From Rheum nobile (Eukaryota > Streptophyta > Magnoliopsida > Caryophyllales > Polygonaceae): DNA of 64,000 nt. Positions 9,795-21,929 of the stretch are shown here, piece by piece. The notes beneath the pieces are model-generated. The model did not search any database and was not told the DNA's origin. It worked only from the letters and a program-made list of their open reading frames with translations. Each line of letters starts with the position of its first letter. Position 1 is the stretch's first letter. Both the position numbers and the translations under genes were made by a program. The stretch covers positions 542,501-606,500 of the forward strand of contig WOAB01000055.1 of the NCBI GenBank assembly GCA_027886185.1. Reading direction: 5' to 3'.

Positions 9795-11054
9795 ATGGTA
9801 AGATCGAAACAACAAATTTTACAAAAAATGTCATATTGGAGTAGTAGTGGAGAAGATGATGAAGATTTCGACGATGAAGATGCTGAAGATTATGTCGATC
9901 AAGATTTCGACGATGAAGATGCTGAAGATTATGTCGATCAAGATTTCGACGATGAAGATTTCGACGATGGCAATTTCGAGGTTAGTGTGTATGGAATGAT
10001 TAAGATTGAAATTAGTTATAATTAATATAGCTTAAGTACGTAGAGGCCTATATTTATTATGTTCAAAGATAGATTAGTATTTAGTTGTAGTGGACAAGAT
10101 GATTATGGTGTTGCGGTAGATGCCTAAATTTTATTATGTTAAAAGATAGATTAGTATGTAGTTGTAGTGGACAAGATGATGACGATTTAGCGGTAGAGGC
10201 CTATATTTGTTTTGATATATGTTAAAAGATTAGTGATTAATAGTAGTGGAGAAGTTGATTATTGTTGTGAATTTGATATATGTTAAAAGTCTTATGTTTA
10301 GTGAGATAAGCTATCAATTTGTTTTCGTCTTTAGTTTAGTTTTGTATTACAATTATAGTTGTATTTTATAGTTAATATTGGTTAGCTACAAACATCTAAA
10401 TTTAACAAATTCCAATCCATATATTGTAACATTATTGTTTAGTTATGTATTACAATTACAGTTTAGTTATATATTACAATTGCAATCCATATATTGTAAC
10501 ATTATTGATGATGTAAACATGTATAGGGGAAAGATTATGGAGATGAATTTTGTACCAATATGAGCTGGGATAGCCGAGAGGAATTGGTTAAGTGGGTTAG
10601 GAATATGGGCAAAGATTTGATGATGGTTTTAGTCATTCAGAAGTCAAATGTCAGAAGTGTTAGTTTGACGTGCGAGAATTTTGGTGAGTTTAGATCGGGG
10701 AGAAAGAAAGGTAGTGACTCAGAAGAGGAAGTTGAGGTAATTCGTAAATCTCATTCGAAGAAGTCCGGATGCACATTTGAGTTGTGTGGTGTTAGATTGA
10801 AGAAGAAGCCAGGGGAAGTGACTCAGAAATGGATCCTAAATGTGATAGATGGATGCCACAACCATAAGCTTCCGACTAGCTTTCTTGGGCATCCATACAT
10901 GGGCAGAATGACCCCGAATGAGGAGCGCATTGCCAAAGCTTTGGGTGAAACGTTCGTGACGCCTAGGACTATTGTTGGGAAGTTGAAGAAGTTCTTCCCC
11001 GAAAATGTATCTCTCTTAATTTCTGTTCATACAACGCTTTGCCCCTCACATTAA
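9795..11054 (+). pseudogene. FAR1-type MULE transposase N-terminus, truncated
   Basis: Exon 1 (9795-9980) has a basic start (MVRSKQQIL) and then an Asp/Glu-rich stretch made of a 39-bp (13-residue) direct repeat, DFDDEDAEDYVDQ. It ends GAG|GTTAGT. Exon 2 starts at 10527 after TATAG in the same phase and continues with GKDYGDEFC and NMSWDSREELVKWVRN. It then shows the FAR1/WRKY-GCM1-type zinc-binding region of MULE transposases: KKSGCTFELCGVRLKKK, KWILNVIDGCHNHKLP, then LGHPYMGRMTPNEERI. This domain normally precedes an MULE DDE core. Here the match ends near VGKLKK (about 10985); the remaining residues to the stop at 11052 are read from the antisense of the GRF gene. The DDE domain and SWIM finger are therefore lost. 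Confidence 0.8.
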
Positions 11055-11394
11055 AAGGATCTTTTTCCATACGGCGCAGCACCCTTGTGTGAAGGGGGAT
11101 CAACTGAACAAGTTCTGCATTTTCCTTAACAAGTTCTTCATTTTTGTTACAAAGCTCTTCCTCTCGGTTAGCAAGTTGTTGTTTTTCGCTCCACAGTTGT
11201 GCTATAACCCTTTGTGTCCTCTCATCGTAGGGTGGATCAAGCCACTTCTTGAAGTCACACCCCCCTTCCATAGTCGGACATCCCCAATACCTCCTTCTAT
11301 AGTTGAACGGCATATGCCACTCACGGATAATTGCAGATCTCTTACAATAGCATAGTCGGTCAGCGTTTGTTGACGATGAAGATGAAGAGGCCAT
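10969..11394 (-). CDS. GRF-type zinc-finger protein in MULE
   Basis: 141 residues. After a Ser-rich start (MASSSSSSTNADR) comes a GRF-like finger with Cys pairs in LCYCKRSAI, then YRRRYWGCP, then GGCDFKKWLDPP, followed by a coiled-coil region rich in Glu, Asn and Leu (about residues 60-100). The basic tail ends SSTSQQ. GRF fingers bind single-stranded nucleic acid in other proteins; small GRF plus coiled-coil proteins are common in plant transposons, role unknown. The ATG at 11394 follows a leader containing an intron (11419-11499, GTAAGG...CATAG) and a TATA box at 11571-11578. Its last codons overlap, tail to tail, the end of the truncated transposase frame. It looks intact. Confidence 0.72.
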   Translation of the reverse strand: MASSSSSSTNADRLCYCKRSAIIREWHMPFNYRRRYWGCPTMEGGCDFKKWLDPPYDERTQRVIAQLWSEKQQLANREEELCNKNEELVKENAELVQLIPLHTRVLRRMEKDPFNVRGKALYEQKLREIHFRGRTSSTSQQ

Positions 11395-11418
11395 TATGCG
11401 ATGTAGTGCTTGATTTTC

Positions 11419-11499
11419 CTATGAATATGATAAATCCATTACTGAATGTTTCATAAACATAAAACACAAACAAGATCTAAGTTGAGAGGAGAACCTTAC
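11419..11499 (-). other. 5' UTR intron of the GRF gene
   Basis: On the minus strand ATTCG|GTAAGGTTC is the donor and TATTCATAG|GAAAATC the acceptor, placing an 81-base intron between promoter and start codon. Confidence 0.5.
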
Positions 11500-11570
11500 C
11501 GAATAATGGTGATGATCCACCCAGAGCTTCAGTTGCATTGGTGATAACGCAATAACTCTAGGGATAACAC

Positions 11571-11578
11571 TATTTATA
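11571..11578 (-). promoter_or_regulatory. TATA box of the GRF gene
   Basis: Minus-strand TGTATAAATAG lies about 175 bases before the ATG and upstream of the leader intron. Confidence 0.5.
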
Positions 11579-11599
11579 CAAGAGAAGAGTTATGCATAA

Positions 11600-11762
11600 C
11601 AGCTAGCACACAGCTGTAAAACACTCAGATTGTGCATAACAGCTATGAGAGAGCTGTATCACACGGATGATACAACTGTAAAACACTCAGATTGTGCATA
11701 ACAGCTATGAGAGAGCTGTATCACACTGATGATACAGCTGTAAAACACTCAGATTGTACATA
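11600..11762. repeat. 62-bp tandem repeat (about 2.6 copies)
   Basis: The unit containing ACTCAGATTGTGCATAACAG and GAGAGAGCTGTATCACAC starts at 11623, 11685 and 11747, exactly 62 apart. It lies upstream of the GRF gene TATA box and directly abuts the next array. Confidence 0.85.
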
Positions 11763-12306
11763 AGATTGTAGAAGAAATGGATGAAAAATTAAAAAAATGA
11801 GAAATTGGGCCCAAATAGGCGAAATATGGAGGATTGTAAAAGAAATGGGTGAAAAATGAAAAAAAGAGAAATTGGGCCCAAATAGGCCCAATATGGAGGA
11901 TTGTAGAAGAAAAGTGTGAAAAATTGAGAAAATGAGAAATTGGGCCCAAATAGGCCCAATATGGAGGATTGTAGAAGAAATGGGTGAAAAATGAAAAAAT
12001 GAGAAATTGGGCCCAAATAGGCCCAATATGGAGGATTGTAGAAGAAAAGTGTGAAAAATTGAAAAAATGAGAAATTGGGCCCAAATAGGCCCAATATGGA
12101 GGATTGTAGAAGAAATGGGTGAAAAATGAAAAAATGAGAAATTGGGCCCAAATAGGCCCAATATGGAGGATTGTAGAAGAAAAGTGTGGAAAATGAGAAA
12201 ATGACAAATTGGGGCCAAATAGGCCCAATATGGAGGATTGAAGAAGAAATGAGTGAAAAACTAAAAAATGAGAAATTAGGCCCAAATAGGCCCAGTATGG
12301 AGGATT
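11763..12306. repeat. 67/68-bp tandem array, alternating units
   Basis: Eight units beginning GGATTG start at 11831, 11898, 11966, 12033, 12101, 12168, 12235 and 12302. Central units alternate between two versions (GAAATGGGTGAAAAATG and GAAAAGTGTGAAAAATTG), giving 67 and 68 bases in turn, that is, a dimer of 135. All contain GGGCCCAAATAGGCCCAATA. The three overlapping minus-strand frames (SHFF...LLQSSILGLFGPN) are by-products of a unit that happens to lack stops. Confidence 0.88.
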
Positions 12307-13943
12307 ATGTAATTATACTTGTATAGTATAGTATTTTGATTATATTTCATGTATACACTATAGTATTTGGTTATATTTTATGTAATTATACTTATATACT
12401 ATAGTATTTGGTTATATTTCATGTAATTATACTTATACACTATAGTATTTGGTTATATTTCATGTATATACTATAGTATTTGGTTATATTTCATGTAATT
12501 ATACTTATACACTATAGTATTTGGTTATATTTCATGTAATTATACTTATACACTATAGTATTTGGTTATATTTTATGTAATTATATTTATATACTATAGT
12601 ATTTGGTTATATTTCATGTAATTATACTTATACACTGTAGTATTTGGTTATATTTCATGTATATACTATAGTATTTGGTTATATTTCATGTAATTATACT
12701 TATACACTATAGTATTTGGTTATATTTTATATAATTATACTTATACACTATAGTATTTGGTTATATTTCATGTAATTATACTTATACACTATAGTATTTG
12801 GTTATATTTTATGTAATTATACTTATATACTATAGTATTCGATTATATTTCATGTATACACTATAGTATTCGATTATATTTCATGTAATTATACTTATAC
12901 ACTATAGTATTTGGTTATATTTCATGTATATACTATAGTACTTGGTTATATTTCATGTATATAATATAGTATTTGGTTATATTTTATGTAATTATACTTA
13001 TACACTATAGTATTTGGTTATATTTCATGTAATTATACTTATATACTATAGTATTTGGTTATATTTTATGTAATTATACTATAGTATTTGATTATATTTC
13101 ATGTAATTATACTTATACACTATAGTATTCGAATATATTTCATGTATATACTATAGTATTTGGTTATATTTCATGTAATTATACTTATACACTATAGTAT
13201 TTGGTTATATTTTATGTAATTATACTTATATACTATAGTATTCGATTATATTTCATGTATATACTATAGTATTTGGTTATATTTCATGTAATTGTACTTA
13301 TACACTATAGTATTTGGTTATATTTCATGTATATACTATAGTATTGGTTATATTTCATGTAATTATACTTATACACTATAGTATTTGGTTATATTTCATG
13401 TATATACTATAGTATTTGGTTATATTTCATGTATATACTATAGTATTTGGTTATATTTCATGTAATTATACTTATACACTATAGTATTTGGTTATATTTT
13501 ATGTAATTATATTTATACACTATAGTATTTGGTTATATTTCATGTATATACTATAGTATTTGGTTATATTTCATGTATATACTATAGTATTTGGTTATAT
13601 TTCATGTAATTATACTTATACACTATAGTATTTGGTTATATTTCATGTAATTATACTTATATACTATAGTATTTGGTTATATTTCATGTATATACTATAG
13701 TATTTGGTTATATTTCATGTATATAATATAGTATTTGGTTATATTTTATGTAATTATACTTATATACTATAGTATTTGGTTATATTTCATGTATATACTA
13801 TAGTATTTGGTTATATTTCATGTATATAATATAGTATTTGGTTATATTTCATGTAATTATACTTATACACTATAGTATTTGGTTATATTTCATGTAATTA
13901 TACTTATATACTATAGTATTTGGTTATATTTCATGGTTATATT
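12307..13943. repeat. AT-rich array of 41-bp and 31-bp units
   Basis: About 1.6 kb built from TATTTGGTTATATTTCATGT followed by either AATTATACTTATACACTATAG (long unit, about 41) or ATATACTATAG (short unit, about 31). Long and short units are mixed in no obvious order. Point variants such as TTTTATG for TTTCATG and TTCGAT for TTTGGT recur in distant units, which indicates duplication of blocks of several units. It ends abruptly at the stop codon of the GC-rich gene. Confidence 0.9.
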
Positions 13944-15761
13944 TCATGTCGGATCCGCCTGCTCGGGAACCGGATCCGCCTGCTCCTGAGCCGGCGGATC
14001 CGCCTGCTGCGGAGGCGGATCCACGTGCTGCGGAGACGGATCCCCCTGCTGAGAAGCCAGATCCGCCTGCTGGGGAGACTCGTCCATCCCCAAGTCCTCT
14101 GCGGGTCCATCATAATAGTCGCGCTGGAAGGCCGCGTCGGCAACGGCAACTGCCTCCTCCTCCAGATCCATGGACGAGGTCGATGAGGAAGACAGAGACA
14201 GCGACGGGTCAGACCTGGTCACGCCCACCTGCACTCCCGTCGCGTCGCGACGTCCTGTGTCGCGACCTGTACTCCCCAAGTCCTCTAGGACGACCTGCAC
14301 TCCCGTCGCGACGTCCTGTTTTGCGTCTAGGACGGGAAGCAGATCCACTGAAGCGGCCACCGAAGCGGCCCGACGAGCCGATGCTGTGACCGGATTCCTC
14401 CGCGCCAGCTGACGGGAGCCACGTCGGGGCCGTCTCACAGACAACATTGAGGCTTGCAAAGCCTTTTAATAACATATTAACTCGTCAAAATTTTAAATTC
14501 TTAAACAAGTACATTATCTGCCAAAATATAGATCTAATTTGTCATCTTAATTTGCTAATATATTTCTTTAAATTCAATCACAATTTAATAACAACATAAA
14601 TTCCTTAATTTTTATTTTAATTTCATATCATAAATTTTAGTTTCATATACACATTTGTTTTTCTAAATTCAAGTTAAATTATTATAACTGAAATCCAAAA
14701 TTCAATACCTAAATTCAAATTCAATTTTTATAACATAAATATAAATTTCTAAAATTAATTACATATCAACAATTTCAAATCTAAATATTAATTTTAAACA
14801 AATCTATAATTAATTTCAGATCACTAATTTCTAATTGTAATACATATTTTATTCTAAATTTTAATCAATTCAAAATAAATTTCTAAAATTCATAAATAAT
14901 ATTTTCTAAAATATAAATAATAATTAATTACATATCACTAATTTCTAATTGAAACAAATCTAGAATTAATTACAAATCAACAATAAATTTCTAAATTTCA
15001 TAAATAATTAATTATAGATCACTAATTTCTAATTGTAATACATATTTTATTCTAAATTTTAATCAATTCAAAATAAATTTCTAACATTCATAAATAATAT
15101 TTTCTAAAATTCATAAATAATAATTAATTACAAATCACTAATTTCTAATTGAAACAAATCTAGAATTAATTATAGATCAACAATATTTGGTTGCAATATC
15201 TATTTATAAATTCAATACTTATTTTATTCTAAATTTTCATCAATTTAAAATAAATTTCTAAAATTCATAACTATAAATTATTCAAATATAACTATAAATT
15301 TTTTTAAATAAATCTATAATTAAATACAGATAAACTATTTCTAAATACAATACCTATTTCTAAATTTAATATTTATTACATTCTAAATTTTCATTAATTC
15401 AAATAAATTTCAATTTCGTTCATACCTCTCGACTACCCCAGGTGGAAGTCTGACCGGGTGTCGCAGGATCGTCTCCGCGTCCGCGTCCCCCTCCTCGTCT
15501 GTCCCGCGCTCGGATAAATCGAGTCCGGCAAGAACCTCGTCCTGCATCGCCATCCGGACCACCGCCGGCCATATCTCCGACGCCGGCCACCTCTCCGCCG
15601 CAACCGCCAGGAAGCTCAGAAACGCCACCGGCCACCTCTGCAGCAACATGAACACCGCCCCCAGCCGCCAATCTCTCCACGCCGCCTGGAGAGCCATCCC
15701 CGCCATTCGCGCCGCCACGAGGCTCGTCGGAGGGGTCATCACCGGCGCCACTGCTCGCCAT
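13944..15761 (-). CDS. GC-rich two-exon gene in MULE, unknown
   Basis: Two GC-rich blocks are separated by an AT-rich intron. Exon 1 runs from the ATG at 15761 to 15426, ending CGAGAG|GTATGA. A purine-rich leader (15765-15920) precedes it. Exon 2 is 14462-13944 with an acceptor TTAAAAG or TTGCAAG. In the frame starting MASSGAGDDPSDEPRGG and joining at 14462 the product would have about 284 residues: a Gly-rich start, an Arg/Ala-rich middle, an acidic segment (MDLEEEAVAVAD, DYYDGPAEDLGMDESP) and a tail of Gln/Ala/Asp/Pro repeats to a TGA at 13944. A second frame of exon 1 (MALQAAWRDWRLGAVF, LDLSERGTDEEGD) is also open and looks at least as protein-like, so the true frame is unsettled. I do not recognise the family. 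The contrast in base composition fits a captured host sequence. Confidence 0.4.
13950..14080. repeat. GATCCGCCTGCT repeat in GC-rich exon
   Basis: GGATCCGCCTGCT-type units recur every 21-27 bases (at least six copies), encoding the Gln/Ala/Asp/Pro repeats at the end of the minus-strand gene. A second short repeat, CGACGGGAGTGCAGGT on the minus strand, occurs twice at 14225-14310. Confidence 0.7.
14470..15420. repeat. AT-rich intron with about 198-bp direct repeats
   Basis: TCACTAATTTCTAATTGTAA followed by TACATATTTTATTC and AATCAATTCAAAATAAATTT occurs at 14821 and 15019. Further partial copies (TAATTACAAATCACTAATTT, AAACAAATCTAGAATTAAT) lie between and after. No coding frame. Confidence 0.6.
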
Positions 15762-15942
15762 CGTCGGAGATGAGGAGGAGGAGAAGAAGAAGAAGGAAAG
15801 AAAGGGAGGAGGAGGAGAAGAAGAGAAGCCGCAAGGGAGGAAGAAGACGCCGGAAAACGTACGCCACGACACGCCGTAGGGAGGAAGAAGAAGAGAAGAA
15901 AAGAGAAGAAGAAGACACGGCGACGGCCTCTTAACCTACCCT

Positions 15943-16201
15943 GTACGCCATATCATGGCGTACGCCATGGTATGGCGTACAGGGTAGGGCCGAGTTGGGC
16001 CGGCCCAAGTTGCCCAGCCCAACTAATTTATTTAAAAATAAAATAAAAAATACAAATACGTATTTTTCTGTACGCCATATGAGGGCGTACAAAAAAATAC
16101 GTATTTGTTTTTTGTTTTTTTTTATTTGCCACTTTTGGCTTGTTTTTTGCTATATTTTAATACGTACGTCAGGTGAAGGCGTACGTCCTCACAGGGCGTA
16201 C
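15943..16201. promoter_or_regulatory. right subterminal GTAC array, 17-bp phased
   Basis: GTAC cores at 15943/15960/15977, at 16070/16087 and at 16164/16181/16198 are again exactly 17 apart with the GTACGYC-N7-GGC form. The innermost blocks face the GC-rich gene leader. The outermost core ends 47 bases from the right tip; the left array starts 48 bases from the left tip. Confidence 0.75.
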
Positions 16202-18042
16202 AGATTGTCGCGCGAAAAGCAGAAATTCGTCGCGTATATAGTGGCCCCGATAAATAATGGGTACTATGGATGTATAATCCTAAGTTGACAATTGAACGAA
16301 GACGAAATTCAATTGGGAGTTATATATATATACGTAAACTCGTTCAGTGAACTTGGAGATTTTTTAAGGCCCGGCTTAGTTAAATTGTAGTTAACTGGGT
16401 TGTATGCTTATAACTCCATCTAGTTATTATACGTAGTATTGGCATCATGAGCAATTATGGGTTAATTTGCTTAGTTTGTTAAGTTTAAATTATGTATGAT
16501 TAGAGCACCAAGTTAAATATTGGATAGTATTTTGACTTTGTAAATAAAATAATATTGTATTATTTTATAATAGCAAAAATCAACAATTAGAATTTATAAA
16601 TAATATTTATAAAATTGTTGAGATAGTTCATGAGATTATTAAAATAAATTGACTAATGATAATTTATTTTTGGGTACATCTCGGAACCGCTATTGGATCG
16701 AAGCAGAAGTCAAGTTGTGAGTTAGACCCGACATCCGTAGCTACATCGTTGAACGTCCAAACGATCTAAGGCAAGTGGCGGTTCGCTCTTGCTCGTTATT
16801 CCATATTTTTCTTAATTGACAATTAATCTATTGTCTTAATTAAGTTGGGATAATAATCTTCTTAATTGTCGTTTGAGAACTTGTGTGTGTAAAATAAATG
16901 TGTTAAGTGAACCTTATTATTAGGTTTTATAATATGCTAGCTACGACCCTTATATATATTATTATTATAGGGTGCTAGTTATAATTGGTGTGGACTTGTT
17001 GTGCATTGGTGTGGACATATAAATGCTAGTTTAGCATGAGTATTCGTATGAACGTTATGTACCTTGCGAGGTCTAGTCGTTTCTTTATAACTTTGTGTTA
17101 GGAGGTTAAATGCCCTAACACTTTTGGTCATGACCTACCCCTATCCGAATATAGGTGGTGGTGCACTTAGCTAGTGCCAATCTTTGGGATTTACTCCCAT
17201 CCTATATCTCATTGCGAGATCTGTGTGGAAATTAAAAGCTTCAACGTTAATGCACGTTTTGAAATTAAATAAGATAAGTGCCTTATCGCACATAATTAAT
17301 ATACCCTCGGGCGAGAAGTACAACGTGGAACCCGCTCGGGCTTCTGTCTATGAAGATCCTCTTATCAATCTGAGTTCGCACAACACGCATGCGGTGAGGT
17401 TGGTTAAGGACCCGATTATTCAAAGAAGTCAGTTTTCAAACCTTGTGTGAAATATAATGTTCCCAAACATATTCATCGATTTCCTATAAGACTCATGCCC
17501 TTTGGAGTCTTCTCTTGTTGCATTCCTATTCTTAGTTTCAGTGAGAGTATCTGGTTATGTATCGTCAATCGGTTTTCATTCGAGAGACAATGATAGTAAC
17601 TAGATACAATCACCATAACCATTTTGTTTGAGCCCTTGTTTAGTCTTTCATTAGACTAACCAACCTTTATTTTCCTTGCATGGTTGGCTGGTGTCATCCG
17701 TCCTATACGGCACATTAGGTACAACTTCTCAAATCAAAGCTACGGAACGAAGACGTTGAAGGCAGCTGCATTTCCTTTTATCATTTGAATAATTTTTGAA
17801 CAAGGTTTAGATCCTGTTTATGTTTCGAATATTTAAGTCTTCCGCTGTTATTTTGATATACATTATTGGGTTGTTTTCTTTGGCAACGTCATTTATAATA
17901 AAATCTTGTTTTTGGATTCATATATATATTGTTCATTTTAAATTATTATTTTGCGATCAATACTGTAAGCCTTGGGTGATTTCGGATATGCGTTCCGAGG
18001 TCACTAGCGGTAATATTCCTAAGGTAATTTAGGGGTGTTACA

Positions 18043-18633
18043 CTCCCTATCTCTTCTTGTCGATACAATTCCCAAATTCAATGCAGCTCATAAGGCTGTC
18101 ATGAGCCGTATGGGATTTGGATTCTTGTTGTCTTGGGCTGTGAAGGAGCTTCCAGAGGACTTATCCTACTGGCTGGTTGAAAATTTTGATTGTGCCTTCT
18201 GCTCCATATGTATGGGTAATGATTTGCCCCTATCCTGATCAATGACGACGTTGTGCATGAGTATCTTGGATTTCCAAGGAGACTATTGCAGTTTGATCAA
18301 CAATGTTCTTGTCGTGATGTGTTAAGGAGTTGGAGGTCAAGGTATGTTGTTGATGATGTTGTCAAGCCGACTGATGTGGCGAATAGGCTGAAAGTGAACA
18401 AGGATGCGGATGAGACGTTTGATATTGATTTTGCTATGTAGTTTTACTCTATTGTCATAGAGAGCAATGCAAATGGCACTGTGAACCCAAGGATTTTGTG
18501 TTGGTTTGACTGGCATCTCTCTGATCGTATGGAGGATTACGATTGGTGTCGGTTGTTGAGGACTAGGCTATGTCAGTTGAGGCACGGTGCTCCGAAAGTA
18601 TCATCGTATATGGGTCCTCTCATTCTCTTACTT
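18043..18633 (+). pseudogene. Ulp1-like gene, exon after the solo LTR
   Basis: Continues the frame broken at 6836: LSLLVDTIPKFNAAHKAVMS, MGFGFLLSWAVKELPEDLSY, WLVENFDCAFC. A one-base shift near 18232 changes frame to INDDVVHEYLGFPRRLLQFD. After a TAG at about 18439 the line continues with ESNANGTVNPRILCWFDWHL and LRTRLCQLRHGAPK to YMGPLILLL and a GTAAGT donor at 18634. The GFG...ELP..L..WL...FD pattern is typical of long N-terminal regions in plant Ulp1-related proteins; its biochemical role is unknown. Confidence 0.7.
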
Positions 18634-18646
18634 GTAAGTTTTTTTT

Positions 18647-20824
<2,178 letters not shown>

Positions 20825-20939
20825 TATATATATATATATATATATGATGTACATCATGTTTATATTGATATATGCACTATGTTGTGTTCCATGAAATTAG
20901 AATTTATTCATCTTATATAAAGTTGTTTTGCATGTCTTT

Positions 20940-21870
20940 CAATATTTGTGTGTCCCATGATGTGTAATTTTGTGCACCACATCATGTGTTTATTGTGCAC
21001 CATGATAAAAGAGCATTGTTCATTATTAACTTTAGTTTTGTGCACCATTATAAAAGAGCTTGTGCACCATTAAATGAAAATGTTGTGCATCTGTACCGTT
21101 ATCTTTTTGTGCACCATGATAAAAAAAAAATCCTTTCTCAAAATCAAGTGCTCAAAGGAGAGATATAATGGTGCACAAATTTTAATATTTTGATGCACAC
21201 CTATTTAGAACATGATGCATCAACTTTTACTTTGTTGTTCACCATATTGTCTGAAATTGTGCACCACTGTACTATATACTTCAAATGTCTTTATGCACCA
21301 CATCAGCCACTCTTGTGCACTCACATAGTTTAACTTGTGCACCACATCACTGCTTGTTGTGCACCTCATTACTACATTTCAGTGTACCACATCAGTCAAT
21401 GTTGTACACTACATTATTTTCACTTATGCACCACATCACTGCTTCATGTACACCTCATTACCGCATTTTAGTGCACCACATCAGTCACTCTTGTGCACTA
21501 CATTATTTTGATTTGTGCACCACGTACATCTTTGCTACTTGTGCACCTCATTACTGCATTTCAGTGCCAGTGCACCACATCAGTCAATGTTGTGCACTAC
21601 ATTATTTTGACTTGTGCACAACATTACTGCATTTTAGTGCACCACATCAGTCACTGTTGTGCACTACATTATTTTAACTTGTGCACCACATCATTGCTTC
21701 TTGTGCACCTCATTACTGCATTTTCAGTGCACCACATCTGTACTTCAATCTTTGTGCATCGTAGTATAAGAGTTTTGTGCTCTGCATTTAGTTGTGTACT
21801 CATCTTTCCTTCAATTGTGCACCAGTCTTTCTTTTATTGCTTTTTGCTGTTGTATTTTTCATAATTTACG
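20940..21870. repeat. GTGCAC-rich tract 4 (densest)
   Basis: By hand I count about 23 exact GTGCAC in 20970-21830, mostly as CTTGTGCACCACATCA or CTTGTGCACCTCATTACTGC, with units near 24-32 bases. It sits in the Ulp1-like intron between the TA-targeting element and the acceptor before 21930. Confidence 0.92.
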
Positions 21871-21929
21871 CACCATTATAACATACGTTTTTTCTTCTTC
21901 TTTTTCACGTGTTTTGTATTGTGATAGGG

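Larger units (their letters stand above)
9481..16248. mobile_element. non-autonomous MULE, 6.77 kb
   Basis: Terminal inverted repeats of about 100 bases: the left end GGCTGATACTATATGCGC matches the inverse of the right end (GGGGCCACTATATACGCG). Inside them CAATCTGTACGCCCT is shared at the same distance from each tip. Flanks are TATAAATAA (9472-9480) and GATAAATAA (16249-16257), an 8/9 match and the usual MULE length. Contents from left to right: GTAC-phased subterminal motifs, a FAR1-type transposase N-terminus (+), a GRF zinc-finger gene (-), three kinds of tandem arrays, a GC-rich two-exon gene (-), then mirrored GTAC motifs. The DDE catalytic part of a transposase is missing, so mobility would need an enzyme from elsewhere. 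Confidence 0.88.
6837..18042. mobile_element. solo LTR (about 3.0 kb net) with nested MULEs, TSD CTCCC
   Basis: Ends are TGTAATAACC and GGTGTTACA, inverted TGTAA/TTACA as in LTRs. The 5-bp duplication CTCCC is exact (6832-6836 and 18043-18047). Removing the two nested MULE-type elements and one copy of their 9-bp site leaves 6837-8025 plus 16258-18042, about 2.97 kb. No primer-binding site, polypurine tract or pol sequence lies inside, so this is a solo LTR and not a full element. A TATAAATA box at 7477-7484 would be its promoter on the plus strand. LTRs of about 3 kb suggest a Gypsy-type parent, which is inference. Frames at 17184-17450 and 17820-18032 are inside it and are not called as genes. 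Confidence 0.88.

Noticed and set aside
11721..12285. Three long overlapping minus-strand ORFs with SHFF...SSILGLFGPN repeats
   Set aside because: They are translations of the 67/68-bp tandem array in three frames; no start context, no non-repeat part.
13946..14389. Plus-strand Pro/Asp-rich ORF
   Set aside because: Antisense of the GC-rich exon; the minus strand has leader, splice sites and stop consistent with a gene.
17184..17450. Plus-strand ORF of 88 codons
   Set aside because: Inside the large solo LTR, no recognisable domain, no splice or promoter context.
21285..21864. Cys/His-rich ORFs that look like metal-binding repeats
   Set aside because: Produced by the GTGCAC tract (Val-His/Cys-Thr codons). 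The tract is intronic in the Ulp1-like gene.
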